DNA of 64,000 nt. It comes from JANNRA01 sp031401035. GTDB taxonomy: Bacteria; Desulfobacterota; Binatia; HRBIN30; CADEER01. The stretch lies in the NCBI GenBank assembly GCA_031401035.1, contig JANNRA010000202.1:1-64000 (forward strand), written 5' to 3'. Below are positions 16,438 to 24,098 of this stretch, piece by piece (within the stretch, counting starts at the first letter, position 1; each line of letters starts with the position of its first letter). The notes under the pieces are model-generated. The model was not told the origin of the DNA. It saw nothing but the letters and a program-made list of their open reading frames with translations, and made no database searches. A program made the position numbers and the translations under genes.

Positions 16438-16869
16438 TCACTCTTCGATGCCCATGTAGAATCCCGATGGGCCCCAGGGCTCCGATTGCATAGCGGCCCC
16501 GTTCTCCTTCGCCTCGGCAGACTCCAGATGCTCCTCGTTGATCTGCTCATCGAGGCGCAGGCGCCGGTACTCCTGCATCGCCTTCGCGCCCCCGACCCAG
16601 AGGCAATTGCAGTGGTACGGATCCGGATAGACGTAGACCGTCCGGCCGTCACGGCTGACCGGCTGCACCTGCAGCGGCTTCATCGCCTGCAGGGCGTTCG
16701 CGCGTTCCGGTGTGTCGGCGGGCAGCGACTTGAACCCCGCGGCCGCGAGAACGCTCTCGGTGTCCGCCGCCTCCGACCCGCGCATGGCGCCGCAACCCGC
16801 AAGCGCGGAGGCCAGTCCGCCGGCGAGCGCGATCACCGCGGCAACCCGAATGAGATTCCTCCGCCGCAT
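16438..16869 (-). CDS. Small lipoprotein of unknown function
   Basis: A 143-residue protein with a lipobox LAGC (C26). The mature region has GFKSLPADTPERANALQ, a YVYPDPYHCNCLWVG core with the CxC pair, and a Glu-rich helix (EEHLESAEAKENG), then an aromatic tail. It resembles a widespread proteobacterial family of small lipoproteins with a YADP...CDCLYVG core, for which I know no function. A GGAGG ribosome site lies before ATG 16869. It stands alone, with 570 bases upstream of it to the ROK gene and repeat DNA on the other side, so context gives no clue to its role. Confidence 0.8.
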   Translation of the reverse strand: MRRRNLIRVAAVIALAGGLASALAGCGAMRGSEAADTESVLAAAGFKSLPADTPERANALQAMKPLQVQPVSRDGRTVYVYPDPYHCNCLWVGGAKAMQEYRRLRLDEQINEEHLESAEAKENGAAMQSEPWGPSGFYMGIEE

Positions 16870-17054
16870 GTCACCCTCCTCGCACGGCGATTTCCCCCCA
16901 CACGGCGACGGCTACTATGGGGCAGAAGCGGCCGTCAAGCCGAAAGAGCCAGCCGAGAAGGCGGGGTGTCACGCCGCCGGACTACCTCGACGCGCGTCCA
17001 CGGTCCCGCTCGCGCCGGCGTTGATCGCGTGCCGATTCGTCCTGCGACTGCGCC

Positions 17055-17244
17055 ATTCTGCAAACATTCTGCACATCAACGCCGCGGGCCGAGGCGGCAC
17101 ATCCAGGGACGCCTCGGCACGACGCCCCGCGCTCCGGCCACATCTACCGAACATCAGGGTACCAGAAGGGATGTGGCAACACCCACCCCGGCGCACTTGA
17201 AAACCGGCAGCCCGCAAGGGCTCGGGGGTTCGAATTCCTCCCCC
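17055..17244 (+). repeat. 190-bp diverged direct repeat, copy A
   Basis: Copy A of a repeat whose copy B is at 17922-18111, with the same 190-base length. The first 45 bases (ATTCTGC...ATTCTGCA...GCCGCGGGCCGA...GCGGCA) and the last 68 bases match closely, the last block with three differences. The 77-base middle has diverged but stays in register. The last block includes the 3' part of a tRNA-Ser. Copies A and B bracket brnTA. Confidence 0.7.
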
Positions 17245-17249
17245 CTCCG
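17196..17249 (+). pseudogene. tRNA-Ser(UGA) 3' fragment, copy A
   Basis: From the anticodon loop onward this reads as a serine tRNA: CTTGAAA loop (anticodon TGA), CCGG, a long variable arm (GCCCGCAAGGGC), and a T arm with GGGGG and TTCGAAT. A C-rich acceptor-like strand follows. The 5' half (acceptor, D arm and 5' anticodon stem) is absent: the bases before CTTGAAA cannot pair to make the anticodon stem. No CCA is encoded. It is a partial copy of the kind left by integration at the 3' end of a tRNA gene. Confidence 0.65.
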
Positions 17250-17308
17250 TTCTTTCTTTGCCGCCCGCGTGAGGAGCGATCGCGCCGCCTGGGCGGCAGC
17301 CGCGAGGA

Positions 17309-17572
17309 TCAGGCCGATGCCTTGAGAAGCACCTGGTTGATGATGGTCTGATATCCCAGCCCGTGCCTCTTGGCTTCGCGTTTGGCCCAGGCAAGGACGC
17401 GAGGATCGAGCCGGATCGACACCGGCGTAAATTTCTCGGCGCCCTTCGGTGGGCGGCCGCGCCGAGGCCGGGCCGTCCCCAGTTTGACCTCGATGGCCTT
17501 GCGAGCGGCCTCGACTTCGCGGGCGGTGCGGCGGCGTGCCTTCTCAAATGGGAATTCGTCGAGCATCCTCAT
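17309..17572 (-). CDS. brnA: BrnA-type antitoxin (ribbon-helix-helix)
   Basis: An 87-residue protein. The N-terminal half is basic and contains GRPPKGAEKF. The C-terminal half PVSIRLDPRVLAWAKREAKR followed by GLGYQTIINQVL is a ribbon-helix-helix DNA-binding domain as in BrnA. BrnA neutralises BrnT and represses the operon. ATG 17572 has GGGAG about 9 bases upstream; ATG 17566 is an alternative. A frame extending to 17692 runs through the end of brnT and is not real. It lies 20 bases after brnT in the standard toxin-then-antitoxin order. It is complete and appears functional. Confidence 0.88.
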   Translation of the reverse strand: MRMLDEFPFEKARRRTAREVEAARKAIEVKLGTARPRRGRPPKGAEKFTPVSIRLDPRVLAWAKREAKRHGLGYQTIINQVLLKASA

Positions 17573-17592
17573 ACTGTTTGCGCTCCCGTCGG

Positions 17593-17838
17593 CTAGCGCG
17601 CCGCGCGCTGATTGATGCGCAGCACATCGCCCGCTGCCCGCGTCGTGTGGACGATGACGAGGACCGCGATATCTGCAGCACCGATCAGCCACCTGCGCTC
17701 CTCGCTCGGCGTCGAGTGGCGCGTGTCCACTGCTACCAGGGCGAACGGATCATCGAATGCGGTGATGGCCTCCTCGAAACTGATGCCGTGCTTCGCACGG
17801 TTCGCCCCGGCCTTCCGACCATCCCACGCGAACCGCAC
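17593..17838 (-). CDS. brnT: BrnT-family ribonuclease toxin
   Basis: An 81-residue protein of normal BrnT length. It starts with RFAWDGRKAGANRAKHGISFEEAITAF (family pattern FxWDxxKxxxNxxKHGVSFEEA), then a core with DTRHSTPSEERRWLIG, and ends VLRINQRAAR in place of the usual RIISARRA. BrnT folds like RelE and cleaves RNA. The start is GTG at 17838. An inverted repeat sits immediately upstream (17841-17854). Together with brnA it occupies the space between two tRNA-Ser fragment repeats, as expected for a passenger on a small integrated element or a stabiliser of an island edge. Confidence 0.88.
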   Translation of the reverse strand: MRFAWDGRKAGANRAKHGISFEEAITAFDDPFALVAVDTRHSTPSEERRWLIGAADIAVLVIVHTTRAAGDVLRINQRAAR

Positions 17839-17840
17839 TT

Positions 17841-17854
17841 TCGGTAGATACCGA
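17841..17854 (-). promoter_or_regulatory. Candidate BrnA operator
   Basis: Inverted repeat TCGGTA-GA-TACCGA, two bases upstream of the brnT GTG start. Ribbon-helix-helix antitoxins usually bind such short inverted repeats over their own promoter. The location between promoter and start fits autoregulation; the binding itself is inferred. Confidence 0.4.
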
Positions 17855-17921
17855 TAATCAGCCTATCTGTCCACGGCGTGTGACGCGGAGGCGACTGGCG
17901 ACCGCCCGGTCAGGCCGCCTG

Positions 17922-18111
17922 ATTCTGCCAATATTCTGCAGATCAACGCCGCGGGCCGAAGCGGCATGGCGAGGCACGCGAGGGCACGACGCCTGTCGTT
18001 TCGCCCACGTTGTGCGCGCACCGAGGCAGCCGAAGGCCCGGCGCAACACCCGCCCCGGCGCACTTGAAAACCGGCCGCCCGCAAGGGCTCGGGGGTTCGA
18101 ATCCCTCCCCC
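17922..18111 (+). repeat. 190-bp diverged direct repeat, copy B
   Basis: Partner of 17055-17244, offset by 867 bases and equal in length. It has ATTCTGC twice four bases apart, then the GCCGCGGGCCGA block, a diverged middle sharing CACGACGCC, and the CAACACCC...TTCGAAT...CTCCCCC block. The 325-base gap between brnT and the next gene consists mainly of this repeat. Confidence 0.7.
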
Positions 18112-18115
18112 TCGG
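18063..18115 (+). pseudogene. tRNA-Ser(UGA) 3' fragment, copy B
   Basis: Same fragment as at 17196-17249, with the better T arm (GGGGG TTCGAAT CCCTC). The anticodon loop CTTGAAA, variable arm and T arm are present, and the 5' half is missing. The acceptor-like strands of the two copies differ slightly (CCCCTCG here, CCCCCTC in copy A), so both have drifted. Confidence 0.65.
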
Positions 18116-18130
18116 GTTTCTCCACCCTCA

Positions 18131-18153
18131 ATACAGGCGGAGAGCCTCTGTAT
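18131..18153 (-). terminator. Small hairpin after the asparagine-synthetase gene
   Basis: ATACAG and CTGTAT arms around an 11-base loop that can partly pair (GGC/GCC), 12 bases beyond the stop codon of the minus-strand gene at 18165. No T-tract. Weak evidence for a terminator. Confidence 0.3.
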
Positions 18154-18164
18154 GAGCTGGCGAC

Positions 18165-19823
18165 TCACACGCTGACCGTGGACGCCGGGGCGGCGCGCGC
18201 CCGCTCGAGGAACTCGAGCATCCACTCGACGTCGAGGGCAAAGCCCAGCGTGGCGACGTCCAGCGGCGAATCGACGCGCAGGGCGTCGGCGAGAGCGCTC
18301 GCTTCGAAGAGGGGAAGGGCGGCCGCGCGCGCGAGCGAGAGCCCCGTCGCGTGCGCATCGCGGAGCAGTTGCGCGCGCACGGCGTCGGCCCCCACCGGCA
18401 CCGCTGCCGCGCCGCGGGGCTGCGCCCGCGGCGCGGTGTGCGCGGCGGCGTCGAGCTGGGTCGCCGGGTCGCCGCGCCAGAGCGCCGCGGGCGACGGCCG
18501 CCCTTCGAGGGGCAGCGCCGCGAGCCCCGGATCGATCGCCTCGATCACTGCTGCCAGTAACCGCGAGCCGCGCTTGTCGCGCGGCGCCGCGCAGCGGGCG
18601 AAGGCGAGGAATCGCGGATCGAAGAAGGGCGACAAGTCGATGCGGCGCATCGAGGTGCGACTCAGCTCGATGCCGACCCAGCCCGCCATGCGCTGGCACA
18701 GGTAGAATTCGTCGAGGGCGTCGAGCCAGGAGAGCCCCGTCGCGGTGAGCCAGGCGTGGATCTCGTTCCGCAGCGCCTCCGCGATCGGCTCGCCGTATGC
18801 CGGCGCAAGCACCGGCGGCGCGACGTGCTGGCCCGAGAACCGGCGCGATTGCATGAGCGCGGTCACGCGCTCGGGTGTCACTCCACCCAGTCCCAGTTGG
18901 TCGCCATAGTAGAAGCCGCGTGCGAACTCCCCGTTCTGCCCGTGCAGCCGCGGAATGCCTGGCAGCGCCGATTCGGCCCAATCCAAGACAGCCGTGGTGA
19001 GCGGGTTGGCGCAGTAGTCGCGGCGGCGCGCCGCGCCTCGTGCGAACGCGATGGTGCGCTGGCGCGGAAAGGCGCTGGTGTCGACGACGGTCGGCGCGAA
19101 ACCACAGAGCGCCGCCAGCTGTCGTACCAACGGGGCGTCGGCCCGCCCCGGCGCGTCAATGCACAGCACCTGCAGCGCGGCGCGCCGCTGCGGCGGGAGC
19201 GCGGCGAGCACGAGCCGGCTGTCGAGACCGCCCGAGAGCGAGATGCCGATGCGCGGGTGGGCCGCCGCCAGTGATCCCACCGCGGCGCGAAGCGCCCCGG
19301 CTCCGGCGTCCACCGCCTCCGCAAAGGTCGAGAAGACGGGGTCGCGCGGTGCGGCGTTCGCCCACGCCGCGACGCGCAGGACGCCCGCCGTCAGCACGCA
19401 GGCCTCGCCGGGCAACAGCCTGCGCACCCCGGACACCGGCGTGCGCGCGCCGAGGTAGAAGCCGAGCCTGCCGTACGCCGCGAGCGACTCGAGATCGAGG
19501 CCGCCGTCTTGCAACGCGCCGAGCGCGAGACACGATGAGCTGCACGCGGCGAAGCCCACGCCGGCGGTGACGTAGACATGGAACAGCCCGCAGACATCGG
19601 TCGCGGCTTCGAGGGGCGCACCACGTCCCCTGCGGAACAGCGCCGCGAAGGGCGGTGTGAAGTCGGCGAGGGCCGCCGCGCCCGAGGCGCGCAGCTTGGC
19701 CAGCAGGCTCGCCGCCTCGCACGCCCGCGCGCCCCGCCAGTCGGTACCGCCGATTCCGAAGCTGTGCGCGAAGGTGCCGTCCTCCGCGATGTGCTGGGGG
19801 GCCCGGCCACCGGCGTCGAGCAC
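18165..19823 (-). CDS. Asparagine-synthetase-like ATP-dependent amidotransferase
   Basis: About 552 residues from a GTG at 19823. The C-terminal half has the ATP-pyrophosphatase signature SGGLDSR (about residue 196) and the downstream asparagine-synthase features HGQNGEFARGF and DLSPFFDPRFLAFA. The N-terminal ~180 residues resemble the glutaminase-fold half (LPGEACVL, GRLGFYLGARTPV). No catalytic N-terminal cysteine (MC) is visible. The frame is open to a stop at 20004-20006 with no ATG, so the true start is unclear and could lie between the dynamin stop and 19823. Proteins of this class amidate Asp or close rings in peptides and sugars using ATP. With no partner genes the substrate cannot be told. 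The neighbour upstream is a dynamin-like GTPase on the same strand. Confidence 0.75.
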   Translation of the reverse strand: MLDAGGRAPQHIAEDGTFAHSFGIGGTDWRGARACEAASLLAKLRASGAAALADFTPPFAALFRRGRGAPLEAATDVCGLFHVYVTAGVGFAACSSSCLALGALQDGGLDLESLAAYGRLGFYLGARTPVSGVRRLLPGEACVLTAGVLRVAAWANAAPRDPVFSTFAEAVDAGAGALRAAVGSLAAAHPRIGISLSGGLDSRLVLAALPPQRRAALQVLCIDAPGRADAPLVRQLAALCGFAPTVVDTSAFPRQRTIAFARGAARRRDYCANPLTTAVLDWAESALPGIPRLHGQNGEFARGFYYGDQLGLGGVTPERVTALMQSRRFSGQHVAPPVLAPAYGEPIAEALRNEIHAWLTATGLSWLDALDEFYLCQRMAGWVGIELSRTSMRRIDLSPFFDPRFLAFARCAAPRDKRGSRLLAAVIEAIDPGLAALPLEGRPSPAALWRGDPATQLDAAAHTAPRAQPRGAAAVPVGADAVRAQLLRDAHATGLSLARAAALPLFEASALADALRVDSPLDVATLGFALDVEWMLEFLERARAAPASTVSV

Positions 19824-19986
19824 CAGCAGGTCCCCATCCTCGAGGCTGACGCGTGGGACGGCGTCGCACAGCAGCCCGATCGCACGGCGGGCGCGTCGAG
19901 CGATCGCGCTGCGCGCTGCCGTCGCAAGACCGGGTGCGAACGACAGCGCCAGGATCGCGCGGTGCGACGAACCCTGATCGGAACGG

Positions 19987-21768
19987 TCAGGCCTGATCGT
20001 CAGTCACCCCCTGCGCGTCTTCCCGTCCGGCGCGTGTCGTTGCCGTCGCCAGGTGGAGGCGTGCGACGGCGCCGTGCAGCTGCTCGAGCCTGTTCAGCTC
20101 TCCATGGACGGCGTCGTGGCCGGCGTCGTGCCGCGCGCGCGCGCGCGCCAGGGCGCGCACGGCCGAGGCGGTGATCTGTTCGAGCGCGCTGTGGATTTCG
20201 AGCTCGAGCGCGCGGCGGCTCTTGATCATGCGGGCGTCGAGGTCGTCCGCGACGCGCCCGGCGTTGCCGCGGATGAGCGTGGCGAGGAAGGCGTGCGCGT
20301 CCCGGTCGACCGCACGCCGCGCCGCCGCCGGCGCGCGCAGTGCATCCAGGAGCCAGCGGCCGGGGCGGCGCGCGCTCGCGCGCATCATGCCGAGCGCCAC
20401 AAAGCGGCGCTTGGCGCGGAAACCGAGGGCCGGGCTGACGCCGGGCGGCAGGGCGGTGAGTCCGCCGTCGCGGGCGACGCGTTGCAGCAGGGCGTTGGCG
20501 AGATCCGTGAAGCGCTGCGCCGCCTCGCGGTAGAGCGCCTCGGCCACGGGTTCGGTCTCCGTCAGCCAGCGCAGGACCGAGCGGTCGGCGATCTCGCGTG
20601 CGATCGTCAACGCCTGGCGGCGCCGCTCGCCGCGCCTGCCTGCTCGCGTCAGCAACGCGCCGGTGAGTTCGGCCGCGGCGACGGGACGCTCCCGCTCGAC
20701 GAAGCCGCGCAGCTCCGTGGCATATCGCTCGAGCAATCGCTTCTGCTCGGCCGCGAAGAGAAAGCCGAGCTCGTGGAGCGCGCGGCGCCCGTCCGCGACG
20801 CAGGTGCGGAGCGCCTCCACGTGGCGCTCGGTCTCGACAATGGGCCGCGCGAGGGCGCGGCGTTGCTCGTCGAGATCGTGCCCCAGCCGCTCCGCCAGCC
20901 GCTCGATGCCACGCATTGCCGCCTGACCGATCAGCGCGCCGCCGATCGACTCTGACAGCGTCCGCAGCGCCTGCTCGAGTGCGTCCCAATCGCCGGATGG
21001 TCCTCCGCTGCCGGGCCGTTCGATGGCGCTGACCTGGAGCAGCGGGCCGGGATCCTTGCGCAGCCGCTCGACCAGCACGCGCCGCGTGAACGCGATCGCC
21101 TCGCCGCGCTCGGCGTCGGTCGAGCGATCGGCCTTGCTCAACACGAAGAGCAGCGTGCCCACCTGCGCGGCGGCCTCCTCGACCAGCGCCAATTCCTCGC
21201 CCGAGATGGGCGGGTCGGTGCCGAGGACGACGAGCGCGGCGTCGATCTGCGGCACGAACTCCCGCGTCGCGTCGGTGTTGGCGCGGATGACCGAACCGAT
21301 TCCCGGTGTATCGACCAGACACATCCCGTGCGCCAGCAACGGGCTCGGGACGAAGACCTCAACCAGCGACACGCCCTTGCGGTTGGCGGGATTGTGCTCC
21401 TCGGACACATAGGCGGCGAGGTCGCCCACCCCGATCTCGTGCCAGTCCCGGTCCATCCGGACGCGCGCGCGCAGCTCCGATCCCCAACGCAGCACGGTCA
21501 CGGCGGTAGTGATCGGGATGATGCCCGAGGGCAGCAGCGGCTGGCCGACGAGCGCGTTGAGCAACGTCGACTTGCCGCGCTTGAACTGCCCGATGCACGC
21601 CACGTAGAAGCGACCCTCCGCCAGCCGGTCGGCCAGCGCCGACGCCTCGCTCGCTATTTCCGGCGCCCCGGCCTCGTCGGCGAGACGGGCCAGCGTGACG
21701 AGATGCGCTGGCGGGCCGCTGAGTTCTGGCGACGGCGACGCGCCCAGTGGGTCGAGCTCGCGGTGCAT
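19987..21768 (-). CDS. Bacterial dynamin-like GTPase
   Basis: A 593-residue protein. The GTPase domain has the P-loop GQFKRGKST (residues 60-68), the switch threonine region IITT-like IPITTAVT, the G3 motif DTPGIGS and a G4-like LSKAD. About 350 residues of Arg/Glu/Ala-rich helix follow, with a hydrophobic Ala-rich segment, as in bacterial dynamins that tubulate or fuse membranes. I chose ATG 21768; the frame runs further upstream but that part is GC-rich noise and overlaps the promoter region of the divergent gene. It is followed by the asparagine-synthetase homologue on the same strand. Bacterial dynamins often occur in pairs, but only one is present here. The membrane target is unknown. 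Confidence 0.85.
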   Translation of the reverse strand: MHRELDPLGASPSPELSGPPAHLVTLARLADEAGAPEIASEASALADRLAEGRFYVACIGQFKRGKSTLLNALVGQPLLPSGIIPITTAVTVLRWGSELRARVRMDRDWHEIGVGDLAAYVSEEHNPANRKGVSLVEVFVPSPLLAHGMCLVDTPGIGSVIRANTDATREFVPQIDAALVVLGTDPPISGEELALVEEAAAQVGTLLFVLSKADRSTDAERGEAIAFTRRVLVERLRKDPGPLLQVSAIERPGSGGPSGDWDALEQALRTLSESIGGALIGQAAMRGIERLAERLGHDLDEQRRALARPIVETERHVEALRTCVADGRRALHELGFLFAAEQKRLLERYATELRGFVERERPVAAAELTGALLTRAGRRGERRRQALTIAREIADRSVLRWLTETEPVAEALYREAAQRFTDLANALLQRVARDGGLTALPPGVSPALGFRAKRRFVALGMMRASARRPGRWLLDALRAPAAARRAVDRDAHAFLATLIRGNAGRVADDLDARMIKSRRALELEIHSALEQITASAVRALARARARHDAGHDAVHGELNRLEQLHGAVARLHLATATTRAGREDAQGVTDDQA

Positions 21769-21985
21769 CTCCTCTGTTCCTGTCCCGGTCCTGGGTTGCG
21801 GTGCGATCGGTCCATTGCCGATCGAGTGCGAGCCGGTCGCATACACCGTTCGACCGGCGCGTGCGACGCAGGGGGATACGCGCACCTCCCGTTGGCGGAT
21901 CCGGCCCCCCGCGTTGCCGCCCGGCGGTGCATGCGCTTTAGTGCGAATGCGCGGACCTGGGCCACCCGCCGGATGGGGAGGTTCG

Positions 21986-23011
21986 ATGAGCAAACACACG
22001 GTGGTCTGCATTCCCGGCGACGGCATCGGTCCCGAGGTGATGGCCGCGACGCAGCGCATCCTCGCCGCCGCGGCAGCACCGCTCGCGTGGGTGGAGCGGC
22101 GGGCCGGCCTGGCGGCGCTGGAGGGCGGCGCGGAGGTCCTGCCGGGCGCGACGCTCGAGGCGATCGAGCACCACGGCGTGGCGCTCAAGGGGCCGTGTAC
22201 GACGCCGGTGGGCGAGGGCTTCACCTCGGTCAACGTCCAGCTGCGCAAGCGCCTCATGCTCTACGCAGCGGTCCGGCCGGTGCGCAACCTGGCGGGCGTG
22301 CCGACCCGCTTCGACGGCGTCGACCTGATCATCATTCGCGAGAACACCGAGGGCCTGTACAGCGGCATCGAGAACCAGATCACCGACGACGCGGTGATGA
22401 GCATGAAGGTTGCGACGCAGACCGCCTGCGCGCGCATCGCCCACTGGGCCTTCCGCTTCGCCACGCGCCGGCGGCGGCGCCGGATCACCGTCTTCCACAA
22501 GGCCAACATCATGAAGATGACCGACGGCCTGTTCCTGCGCGAAGCGCGCCGCGTCCACCAGCGCGAGTACCCGAACATCGACTACCAGGAGCTGATCATC
22601 GACGCCGGCTGCATGAAGCTGGTCCAGGACCCGACGCAGTTCGACGTGCTGCTGCTCGAGAACCTCTACGGCGACGTGGTCAGCGACCTCTGCGCCGGGT
22701 TGGTCGGCGGGCTCGGCGTCGTCCCCGGCGCCAACTACGGCGACCAGCACGCGGTGTTCGAGGCGGTGCACGGCTCGGCCCCGGACATCGCCGGCACGGG
22801 CGTCGCCAATCCGCTGGCGCTGCTGATGTCGGCGGTGATGATGCTCAACTACCTCGCCGACGAGCGCGACGATCCCGCCTGTCGGACGGCGGCGGAGAAG
22901 ATCAAGACCGCCTACGACGGCGCCCTCGAGGCGGGCGAGAAGACGCGCGATCTCGGCGGCCAGCTGGGGACCGATGCCTTCGCCCAGGCGGTGATGGCGC
23001 GGCTGCCGTGA
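21986..23011 (+). CDS. NAD-type isocitrate dehydrogenase (isocitrate/isopropylmalate family)
   Basis: A 341-residue protein. It opens VVCIPGDGIGPEV and carries the substrate loop IIIRENTEGLYSGIE, the catalytic lysine segment VFHKANIMKMTDGLF, the metal-binding YGDVVSDLCAGLVGG and the cofactor loop AVHGSAPDIAGTGVANP. The RENTEGLYSG form points to the NAD-dependent isocitrate dehydrogenase branch rather than isopropylmalate dehydrogenase. It oxidatively decarboxylates isocitrate to 2-oxoglutarate in the TCA cycle. ATG 21986 follows GGGGAGG by six bases. It is divergent from the dynamin gene with ~217 bases between. It lies alone, with the repeat element at 23120 and the PpiC gene after it. Homoisocitrate dehydrogenase is a less likely alternative. 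Confidence 0.9.
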   Translation: MSKHTVVCIPGDGIGPEVMAATQRILAAAAAPLAWVERRAGLAALEGGAEVLPGATLEAIEHHGVALKGPCTTPVGEGFTSVNVQLRKRLMLYAAVRPVRNLAGVPTRFDGVDLIIIRENTEGLYSGIENQITDDAVMSMKVATQTACARIAHWAFRFATRRRRRRITVFHKANIMKMTDGLFLREARRVHQREYPNIDYQELIIDAGCMKLVQDPTQFDVLLLENLYGDVVSDLCAGLVGGLGVVPGANYGDQHAVFEAVHGSAPDIAGTGVANPLALLMSAVMMLNYLADERDDPACRTAAEKIKTAYDGALEAGEKTRDLGGQLGTDAFAQAVMARLP

Positions 23012-23119
23012 GCGCGGCGCTGCCAGCCACCCGGGCGCGGGCGGAGATCCGCGCCCGGACCTCGCCGATCTGCTACACGCCGGCCGGGTGACCAACAGTC
23101 GCGAACACCGGCCGTATCC

Positions 23120-23154
23120 TGGAGGGCGCCGCCCCGTCGGCGCCTGTTGAATGG
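23120..23154 (+). repeat. Half-copy of a GC-rich palindromic element
   Basis: Thirty-five bases starting TGGAGGGCGCC and ending CCTGTTGAATGG, identical to the left arm of the inverted repeat at 49734-49816. No matching right arm lies nearby. It ends just before the PpiC ribosome site. Confidence 0.7.
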
Positions 23155-23162
23155 AGTCCGGC

Positions 23163-24098
23163 ATGAAGAACGCGGGGAATCGCTGGCGACCCCGAGGGGC
23201 GCTCGCCACCGTCCTGCGCGAGCCGTTGCTGCACTTCCTGGTCGTCGGCGTCGCGCTGTTCCTCCTCTACCGCGCGGTGAACGACGATGCGTCCGTGGCG
23301 CCGCAGGCAATCGTCGTCAGCGCCGCGCGCGTCGAGGCGCTGGCGGAGAGCTTCGCGACGACCTGGATGCGGCCGCCGACGCCGGCCGAGATGCAGGGGT
23401 TGGTGGACGACTACGTGGTGGAGGAAGTGTATTCGCGCGCGGCGATCGCGCTGGGGCTCGATCGCGACGACACCGTCATTCGCCGCCGCCTGCGGCAGAA
23501 GATGGAGTTCGTCTCGGATGACGTCGCCGCCGCGGCGGAACCGACCGATGCGCAGCTGCAGGCCTACCTGGCGCAGCAGGCCGACCAGTTCGCCCGCCCG
23601 CCGCAGGTGACGTTCCGGCAGGTCTACTTCAGCACCGATCGGCGCGGCGGCACGGCGCGGCGCGATGCCGAGCGGCTGCTGGCCGACCTGCGGGCCGGCC
23701 GCGCGCCGGCGGACCTGGGCGAAGCCGGCGACGCGTCGTTGTTGCCGCGTGCCATGCGCGACGCCGCTCCGCAGGAGATCCAGAACGCCTTCGGCGCCGA
23801 CTTCGCCGCCGCGCTGGCGGCGGCGCCGGTCGGCCAGTGGGCCGGACCGCTCCAGTCGGACTTCGGCCTGCACCTCGTGCAGGTGGAGCGGCGCGCGGCC
23901 GGGTCGGCGCCGGCCCTGGCGGACGTCCGTCCGGCGGTGCTGCGCGAATGGCAGGCCGAGCAGCGCCGGCAGTCGAAGCAGGCGTTCCTCGCCGCTCTGC
24001 GCGGCAGGTACGAGATACGCATCGAAGGGCCGGCGGGCGCCCGCATTGAGCCGGACGGTTCGACCGCGGTGCGCCCGCAAGGAACGGCAGGGCGGTGA
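23163..24098 (+). CDS. Membrane-anchored parvulin-type peptidyl-prolyl isomerase
   Basis: A 311-residue protein. One hydrophobic segment near residues 20-36 (LLHFLVVGVALFLLY) anchors it, with the rest probably periplasmic. A SurA_N/PpiD-like helical part follows (VEEVYSRAAIALGLDRDD, IRRRLRQKMEF). A degenerate PpiC domain (FRQVYFSTDRRG, LLADLRAG, VGQWAGPLQSDFGLHLVQVE) lies at ~165-265. It would help fold exported or membrane proteins. I chose ATG 23163 because GGAG lies six bases upstream; ATG 23151 lies inside the repeat element. The stop overlaps the GTG start of the HupE gene (GTGA). This gene pair is familiar in proteobacteria, which suggests the foldase serves the HupE-like protein. Confidence 0.85.
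   Translation: MKNAGNRWRPRGALATVLREPLLHFLVVGVALFLLYRAVNDDASVAPQAIVVSAARVEALAESFATTWMRPPTPAEMQGLVDDYVVEEVYSRAAIALGLDRDDTVIRRRLRQKMEFVSDDVAAAAEPTDAQLQAYLAQQADQFARPPQVTFRQVYFSTDRRGGTARRDAERLLADLRAGRAPADLGEAGDASLLPRAMRDAAPQEIQNAFGADFAAALAAAPVGQWAGPLQSDFGLHLVQVERRAAGSAPALADVRPAVLREWQAEQRRQSKQAFLAALRGRYEIRIEGPAGARIEPDGSTAVRPQGTAGR

Noticed and set aside
17160..17249. A complete tRNA-Ser gene
   Set aside because: No D arm or anticodon 5' stem can be formed upstream of either fragment, and no normal acceptor pairing with the 3' strand.
17055..18130. Protein-like reads on the minus strand across the tRNA fragments (for example EGEGFEPPSPCGRPVFK)
   Set aside because: This is a well-known false protein arising from the complement of tRNA-Ser-type sequences.
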